From [Actinomadura] parvosata subsp. kistnae (GTDB lineage Bacteria > Actinomycetota > Actinomycetes > Streptosporangiales > Streptosporangiaceae), in contig NZ_OOHJ01000018.1 of assembly GCF_900323885.1 (NCBI RefSeq), positions 3,211,001 through 3,275,000 of the forward strand: a DNA stretch of 64,000 nt, read 5' to 3'. A program made the position numbers and the translations under genes. Numbering within the stretch: position 1 is the first letter of the stretch; each line of letters opens with the position of its first letter. Positions 59,189 to 64,000 of this stretch are shown in pieces. The notes below the pieces were generated by a model. It was not told the origin of the DNA and ran no database searches. It saw only the letters and a list, made by a program, of their open reading frames with translations.

Positions 59189-59668
59189 ATGGCGCGGATA
59201 CCGGGAGTCGGACTGGCAAAGGGGCTGTCCATCACCCTTCGCCACATGCTGCGCAAGTCAGTCACCCAGCAATATCCCGAGGTCAAGCCCGATCTGCCGC
59301 CCAGGAGCAGAGGCGTTATCGCCCTGGTCGAGGAGAACTGCACCTCTTGCATGCTCTGCGCCCGGGAGTGCCCCGACTGGTGCATCTACATCGACTCCCA
59401 CAAGGAGACGATCCCGGCCCCCGAGGGTGGCCGCGCCCGCCAGCGCAACGTCCTCGACCGCTTCGCCATCGACTTCGCCCTGTGCATGTACTGCGGCATC
59501 TGCATCGAGGTCTGCCCCTTCGACGCGCTCTTCTGGGCCCCGGAGTTCGAGTACGCGGAAGGTGACATCCGTAACCTCCTCCACGAGAAGGACAAGCTGG
59601 CCACCTGGGTGCCATCCGTACCTCCGCCTCCCGCCCACGAGGTCGGCGCCGAGCCCCGAAGGAGCTGA
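59189..59668 (+). CDS. nuoI: NADH-quinone oxidoreductase subunit I (frame ends early)
   Basis: 159 residues as read. Two [4Fe-4S] motifs: CTSCMLCARECPDWC and CMYCGICIEVCPFDA. Electron carrier between the input module and NuoB. At the CCCC run 59654-59657 the natural ending is probably altered: one more C changes the tail from EPRRS and stop to EPPKELTAAP, and the frame then stays open through a Pro/Gln-rich tail to 60396, where it overlaps nuoJ by GTGA. So the true protein may be about 402 residues. See findings. Confidence 0.95.
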   Translation: MARIPGVGLAKGLSITLRHMLRKSVTQQYPEVKPDLPPRSRGVIALVEENCTSCMLCARECPDWCIYIDSHKETIPAPEGGRARQRNVLDRFAIDFALCMYCGICIEVCPFDALFWAPEFEYAEGDIRNLLHEKDKLATWVPSVPPPPAHEVGAEPRRS

Positions 59669-60396
59669 CGGCCGCCCCCCGTCGTCCCGCCGCCGACCGT
59701 CCGGCGCGTACACCCGCAGCTCAGCGCCCCCGTACCGTCCCAGAGAAGACCACCCCACAGGAGACCGTCCCTCAGGAGACCGCCCCAGAAGAGCAGGCGC
59801 CGTCCGCGACCGCTGAGCCGGCGCCCGAGACCGGGCCCGCCGCGCCCCCGTCACGCACCCCTGGTGGCCGCCCTCGCCGCCCGATGACGAACGTACGAGG
59901 CATCCGTCCTCCCGGCGCCCTCCCGTCCACGCCTCCGAGCGGCACGCCCTCGCAGCAGGAAGGCGCGGCGAACGCCGAGCCGGGCTCGGCCGGGGAGCAG
60001 ACGCGCCCGCAGAACGACCGTCCCCAAGGCGACCGTCCCCAAGGCGATCGCCAGGAAGGCGAGCGTCCAGGGAGGAGCCAAGAAGCGGCTCGAGGTGAGT
60101 CCCAGCCGGAAGGCCAGGAGGCGGCTCAAGGCGAGTCTCAACGGGAAGGCCAGAAGGCGGCTCAGGACGAGCCCCAGAGGCAGGGCCAGGAAGCGCAAGA
60201 CCAAGCGTCATCCACAGGACAGCCACCCGAAGACAAGTTGTCCACAGCCGCGGCCGAATCGCGATCGAAGCCTGAAAACGAGGAGCAGACTTCTTCCGCG
60301 AGCCCCCGCCGGCGCAGGATGGCCGATCCACGATCCATCCGACCGCCAGGGCGGCTCGGCCCTGACGAGCCGAAGGAGTCCGAGGAGGAGTCGTGA
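59669..60396 (+). CDS. Pro/Gln/Glu-rich coding tail, probably of NuoI
   Basis: This frame runs without a stop from the nuoI end to 60396 and its stop overlaps the nuoJ GTG (GTGA). An internal ATG 59884 gives 170 residues (MTNVRGIRPPGALPSTPP, repeats such as NDRPQGDRPQGDRQEG and GQEAAQGESQREGQKA). A RGIRPPG motif is repeated near the end as RSIRPPG. It is disordered, low-complexity sequence. Either a NuoI extension after a one-base shift or a small independent protein. Confidence 0.6.
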
Positions 60397-61340
60397 CCGA
60401 GGCGGTGCCCTCCTACCTGTCACCCACCGGGCAAGAGATCGTGTTCTTGCTGCTGGGCGCGGTAGCGGTTGGATCGGCGCTGCTCGTCGTCACGACTAGG
60501 CAACTCGTCCATGCCGCCCTCTGGCTCGTGGTCTGCTTCGGCGCCCTGGCGGGCGGTTACCTGGTGCTGACCGCCGAGTTCGTGGCCTGGGTGCAGGTGC
60601 TCATCTATGTGGGCGCGGTGGTCGTGCTGATGCTCTTCGGCATCATGCTCACGCGCGCCCCGATCGGCCGCTCCGCCGACCTCGACAGCGGCAACAGGCT
60701 GCTCGCCGCGCTGGTGGCGGTGGCGACGGCGGCGATCCTCGTCACAGTGGTGATCGACGGCTTCCGTACGGCCTACACCCCGCTCACCCCCGGCCGTGGA
60801 GCCGCCAAGGAGCTCGGGGCCAGCGTGTTCGCGACGTGGGTGCTGCCGTTCGAGGCCCTGTCCGTGCTGCTGCTGGCCGCTCTGATCGGCGCCATCGTCC
60901 TGTCCCGCACGGACATCCCAGGCGGCGCCCCACCCGAACCGGACACCGCCCCACGACCACCGCAAAACGCCTCACCAGCCGCCCCACGACCGCATAACGC
61001 CTCGCCAGCTGCACCGCAAGCGCCGCAAAACGCCTCACCAGCCGGCCCGCGACCGCATAACGCCTCGCCAGCTGCACCGCAAGCGCCGCAAAACGCCTCA
61101 CCAGCCGGCCCGCGACCGCATAACGCCTCGGCAACCGCCCCACAAGCGCCGCAAGACACCTCGCCGACCGCCCCGCAAGCGCCGCAGAACGCCTCGCCAC
61201 CGCAGAGCGCCTCACCGCCGCAAAGCACCTCGTCATCGGTACGCCCGAACGGCACCTCCCCACCAGAGCAGACCGTGGACGACACACCACCGGACCGGGC
61301 CGTGGACGACACACCGCCCGAGCAGAGCGGGGGTCATTAG
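60393..61340 (+). CDS. nuoJ: NADH-quinone oxidoreductase subunit J with repeat tail
   Basis: 315 residues, GTG start. Residues 1-175 are NuoJ: five membrane segments and GGYLVLTAEFVAWVQVLIYV, GAVVVLMLFGIMLTRAPIG. The rest is an added Pro/Ala/Gln/Asn tail made of a 63-bp DNA repeat (21 residues each: HNASPAAPQAPQNASPAGPR plus P), not found in ordinary NuoJ. The membrane part is normal in length. The stop shares one base with nuoK. Confidence 0.94.
   Translation: MTEAVPSYLSPTGQEIVFLLLGAVAVGSALLVVTTRQLVHAALWLVVCFGALAGGYLVLTAEFVAWVQVLIYVGAVVVLMLFGIMLTRAPIGRSADLDSGNRLLAALVAVATAAILVTVVIDGFRTAYTPLTPGRGAAKELGASVFATWVLPFEALSVLLLAALIGAIVLSRTDIPGGAPPEPDTAPRPPQNASPAAPRPHNASPAAPQAPQNASPAGPRPHNASPAAPQAPQNASPAGPRPHNASATAPQAPQDTSPTAPQAPQNASPPQSASPPQSTSSSVRPNGTSPPEQTVDDTPPDRAVDDTPPEQSGGH
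60957..61230. repeat. 63-bp repeat in the nuoJ tail
   Basis: CATAACGCCTCGCCAGCTGC-type units start at 60993, 61056 and 61119 with degenerate copies on both sides. The frame is kept because 63 is a multiple of three. Confidence 0.92.
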
Positions 61341-61771
61341 TGCACATCGTCTATCCGGCGGTCGTCTCCGCGCTCCTGTTCTCCATCGGCGTCTACGGCG
61401 TGCTCGCCCGCCGCAACACGATCCTCGTGCTGATGTCGGTGGAACTGATGCTCAACGCCGTCAACCTCAACCTGGTGGCGTTCGATGTGTGGCTGGGTGA
61501 CCGCCTGCACAGCGGCCAGGTCCTCACCCTGTTCGTCATCGTCATCGCGGCCGCCGAGGTGGGTCTGGGCCTCGCGATCGTGCTCGCGCTGTTCAGAAAC
61601 CGCCGCACGGTGGACATCGATCACCTGCGCGACCTGGCCGAACCGCCTGAGGAAGCGCCGCAGACCCGCCCCACCCGGGTAAGACTCCAGTCGACGCCGG
61701 AGCCCGCACATCCCGACCACGAGCACGACGGCCAAGGCGCCACGGTTAAGCGAGGAGGCGGACCGCTGTGA
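61340..61771 (+). CDS. nuoK: NADH-quinone oxidoreductase subunit K with C-terminal tail
   Basis: 143 residues, GTG start. Three membrane segments; LVLMSVELMLNAVNLNLVAF holds the conserved Glu of the proton channel and AAAEVGLGLAIVLALFRNRR the second. Typical NuoK is about 100 residues; the last 40 (RPTRVRLQSTPEPAHPDHEH) are an added tail. Stop overlaps nuoL by four bases. Confidence 0.95.
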   Translation: MHIVYPAVVSALLFSIGVYGVLARRNTILVLMSVELMLNAVNLNLVAFDVWLGDRLHSGQVLTLFVIVIAAAEVGLGLAIVLALFRNRRTVDIDHLRDLAEPPEEAPQTRPTRVRLQSTPEPAHPDHEHDGQGATVKRGGGPL

Positions 61772-63897
61772 CGACGTTCCCGCTGCTGGCCGTCCTTCTG
61801 CCGTTCATCGCCGCCTGCGCGGGCCTCCTGCTCTCCCGCCTGCCGCACAACAACACGCGCACGTCCGGACGGATCGATCTGCCGCACGACAGCACGGCGA
61901 CGTCCGGACGGACCAGCCTGCCGCACGACAGCACGGCCACGTCCGGACGGATCGATCTGCCGCACGACAGCACGGCGACGTCCGGACGGACCAGCCTGCC
62001 GCACGACAGCACGGCCACGTCCGGACGGATCGATCTGCCGCACGACAGCACGGCGACGTCCGGACGGACCAGCCTGCCGCGCAACAGCACGCCCACGTAC
62101 GGACGGGACAAAGCGCACACCCGAGCTGCCTGGATCGCGATCCTCCCCACGGCAGCCGCGGCGATCCTCACGATCTGGCTGGCGTGGAAGCCGGGCCTGG
62201 CCTATTTCAGCGGTACCGCCACCCCACCCACCGGCCAGACGTACGGCACGATCGTCACCGGCGGCCTGCCCATCTCGCTCACCCTCCAGGCCGACGCCCT
62301 GTCGAGCGTCATCGGTGTCCTGGTGACCCTGGTGGCCCTCGCCGTACAGGTCTACTCGGTCGGCTACCTCGAAGACGACCCCCGCTACCCCTCCTACAGC
62401 GCCTTCATCAGCCTGTTCACCAGCGCGATGCTCCTGGTCGTGTACGCCGGCGACCTCCTGGTCCTCTACGTCGGCTGGGAGATCATGGGCCTGTGCTCCT
62501 ACCTCCTCATCGGCCACTGGTGGGAAGATCGGGGCAATTCGCGCGCCGCGGTGAAGGCGTTCCTCGTCACCCGGCTCGGCGACGTCGGTTTCCTGTTCGG
62601 CATCTTCGTGCTCGGCACGGCGGCGGGCAGCTTCCGCGTCTCGGAGGTGCTGGCCCGCGTCCCTGAGATGTCCGCGGCCACGCTGGTGACGGCCACGATG
62701 CTCCTGCTGGCGGGCGTGGCGGGCAAGAGCGCGCAGGTGCCGCTGCACACGTGGCTGCCCGACGCCATGGCGGGCCCCACGCCGATCAGCGCGCTGATCC
62801 ACGCCGCCACCATGGTCGCGGCCGGCATCTTCATCGTGGCCAGGCTGTTCCCCGCGTTCGCCGCCGCCCGTCCCACCCTCGACGTGCTGGCCGTCATCGC
62901 CGCGCTCGGCATGCTCGGCGCCGCACTGGCCGCGCTCGCCCAAGACGACCTGAAACGCGTTCTCGCCTACTCCACGGTCAGCCAGCTCGCCTACATGGCG
63001 GGCGGCCTGGCCGCGGGCTCCGACACCGCGGCCGTCTTCCACCTGCTGACCCATGGGGCGTTCAAGGCGCTGCTGTTCCTCTGCGCGGGCGCGGTGATCC
63101 ACCACGTCGGCTCGAACCTGATGACCCAGATGGGCGGCCTGCGCCGCGAGCTGCCGGTCACGTTCGTCACGATGACGATCGGGTTCGCCGCGTTGATGGG
63201 CATCCCGCCGGCCAGCGGTTTCTTCAGCAAGGACGGCGTCCTGCTGGCCATGGACGGCGCGCTGTCGTCCGGCGGCCTCACCGACGCGGCCGCCTTCTTC
63301 CTGTACGGCTGCGCGCTCGCGACCGTGGCCGTCACCGGCGCGTACGCCACCAGGGCCTGGCTGCGCACGTTCTTCGGCGAGGCGCGGGCGGTGGCGCTCC
63401 CGGAGCCGGAGCCCGGCACCGCCCACGTCGTCGACGTCAGGGAGGCCCCGCGGACGATGCTCGTGCCCGTCATTCTGCTCGCGGCTCCCGCCCTGCTGCT
63501 GGGCTTCGCCGGCGAGCCGCACGTCGAGCTCGGCGTGGCGGCCGTCAGCGTCCTGCTCGCGGCGCTGGGCGCGGGGGCGGTGTACGCGTTCTGGCGCCTC
63601 GACCCGGTCGCCGATCCCGCCCGCCTGCTGGGGCCGCTGCGGGCGCCGTGCGAGCGTGCCTTCTACGTCGACACCCTGTACGCCGCCCTGTTCGTCCGCC
63701 CGGTGCTGGCCCTGGCCAGGCTCGTCGTCAGGACGGACGACGTGGTCGTGGACGGCGCGGTGCGCGGCTCCGGCAAGTCGGCGCGCGGCCTGTCCGGGAT
63801 GCTGCGCCTGGCCCAGAACGGCAACGTCCAGCTCTACGTGAGCGGCGTGCTGGCCGGTGTCCTGCTGATCGCGGTGGGGGCGGTGGTGTTCACGTGA
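61768..63897 (+). CDS. nuoL: NADH-quinone oxidoreductase subunit L with internal repeat insertion
   Basis: 709 residues, GTG start. Proton-pumping antiporter-like subunit: GWEIMGLCSYLLIGHWW, KSAQVPLHTWLPDAMAGPTP, ALIHAATMVAAGIFIVARL, DDLKRVLAYSTVSQLAYM. After the first helix, residues 25-115 are seven copies of a 13-residue repeat (LPHDSTATSGRID and LPHDSTATSGRTS in alternation), which lengthens the first loop by about 90 residues. The remainder is normal. It ends with GTGAC, and nuoM begins 20 bases later. Confidence 0.95.
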   Translation: MTTFPLLAVLLPFIAACAGLLLSRLPHNNTRTSGRIDLPHDSTATSGRTSLPHDSTATSGRIDLPHDSTATSGRTSLPHDSTATSGRIDLPHDSTATSGRTSLPRNSTPTYGRDKAHTRAAWIAILPTAAAAILTIWLAWKPGLAYFSGTATPPTGQTYGTIVTGGLPISLTLQADALSSVIGVLVTLVALAVQVYSVGYLEDDPRYPSYSAFISLFTSAMLLVVYAGDLLVLYVGWEIMGLCSYLLIGHWWEDRGNSRAAVKAFLVTRLGDVGFLFGIFVLGTAAGSFRVSEVLARVPEMSAATLVTATMLLLAGVAGKSAQVPLHTWLPDAMAGPTPISALIHAATMVAAGIFIVARLFPAFAAARPTLDVLAVIAALGMLGAALAALAQDDLKRVLAYSTVSQLAYMAGGLAAGSDTAAVFHLLTHGAFKALLFLCAGAVIHHVGSNLMTQMGGLRRELPVTFVTMTIGFAALMGIPPASGFFSKDGVLLAMDGALSSGGLTDAAAFFLYGCALATVAVTGAYATRAWLRTFFGEARAVALPEPEPGTAHVVDVREAPRTMLVPVILLAAPALLLGFAGEPHVELGVAAVSVLLAALGAGAVYAFWRLDPVADPARLLGPLRAPCERAFYVDTLYAALFVRPVLALARLVVRTDDVVVDGAVRGSGKSARGLSGMLRLAQNGNVQLYVSGVLAGVLLIAVGAVVFT
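61840..62112. repeat. 39/78-bp repeat inside nuoL
   Basis: Seven copies of a 39-bp unit (CTGCCGCACGACAGCACGGC plus 19 bases), alternating in two versions so that the true period is 78 bp. In-frame, between membrane helices 1 and 2 of NuoL. Confidence 0.95.
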
Positions 63898-63916
63898 CTG
63901 AACCGTTGGGGGTCGC

Positions 63917-64000
63917 ATGATGGGCTGGATCCCGGTCGCGCTCCTGGCCGTCCCCCTGCTGGGCGCCCTCCTGCTGCTTCTGGCGCCGCGTACGTTCCGG
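63917..64000 (+). CDS. nuoM: NADH-quinone oxidoreductase subunit M, start only
   Basis: 28 residues before the window ends: MMGWIPVALLAVPLLGALLL, then LLAPRTFR. Its position after nuoL and the hydrophobic start fit nuoM. ATG 63917 or 63920. Function would be the second proton-pumping antiporter-like subunit. Confidence 0.7.
   Translation, partial: MMGWIPVALLAVPLLGALLLLLAPRTFR

Noticed and set aside
61840..62112. CRISPR array inside nuoL
   Set aside because: Unit is 39 bp with no variable spacers, in frame with nuoL on both sides.
63894..63920. 8-residue ORF bridging nuoL stop and nuoM start
   Set aside because: GTG 63894 to TGA 63920 arises from overlapping stop/start bases; too short to support as a gene.
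1..64000. tRNA, rRNA, attachment sites, replication origin or insertion sequences
   Set aside because: Read for cloverleaf ends, rRNA-like stretches, transposase motifs and DnaA-box clusters; none convincing.

Overview
The window is very GC-rich, uses many GTG starts and is densely packed. Its gene content (MmyB-type HTH regulators, korAB beside a second partial nuo set, a Wzy-type polysaccharide locus, a Ser/Thr kinase) points to a filamentous actinobacterium. A Streptosporangiaceae or Nonomuraea-like host is my guess from gene content only. I recognise no rRNA, tRNA, CRISPR array, insertion sequence or origin.

Layout. (1) 1-15.7 kb is an accessory area: two MmyB-type regulators each tied to an NAD(P)-dependent oxidoreductase, a DHA2 efflux pump, a RibD/DHFR-like reductase, a large beta-propeller-like protein, a SRPBCC/DUF4166/TetR operon with two palindromic operators, a GNAT, an acyltransferase, and a DMT transporter/GntR pair with two TTGTCTGACAA sites. 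(2) 15.9-42.6 kb is a surface polysaccharide locus. It has an initiating phosphoglycosyltransferase, rmlA-rmlB-rmlD, a NovW-like epimerase and C-methyltransferase, a cytidylyltransferase, PIG-L deacetylase, epimerase, DUF4910 protein, a duplicated-domain Cys protein of unknown role, flippase, glycosyltransferases, two Wzz-like proteins around two DUF6492 proteins, a Wzy-like polymerase, a beta-helix lipoprotein, an AlgD-like dehydrogenase, a FemAB/GNAT-like protein and a polysaccharide deacetylase. Most genes from 15.9 to 29.1 kb overlap by 1-14 bases and look translationally coupled. (3) 42.7-64.0 kb is an energy module: korB-korA, then nuoA, B, C, H, I, J, K, L and the start of M. No nuoD, E, F or G is present between A and M. 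The set is split by a deacetylase, an M48 peptidase and a 7.9 kb block of regulators, a reductase, gene remnants, minisatellites and a membrane kinase.

The polysaccharide genes can make activated deoxysugars and a uronic acid, assemble a lipid-linked repeat unit, flip it, polymerise it and control chain length. KorAB would yield reduced ferredoxin from 2-oxoglutarate, which a NuoEFG-less complex I could oxidise; the missing nuoD is a real obstacle to that reading unless it is supplied from elsewhere.

Three genes (a GT2, the M48 peptidase, nuoI) each appear broken by one missing C in a run of four Cs after a G, which smells of systematic homopolymer undercalling. Minisatellites are unusually common: in intergenic DNA, over gene 3' ends (rmlD/rmlC, acyltransferase, an MFS remnant) and inside NuoJ and NuoL.
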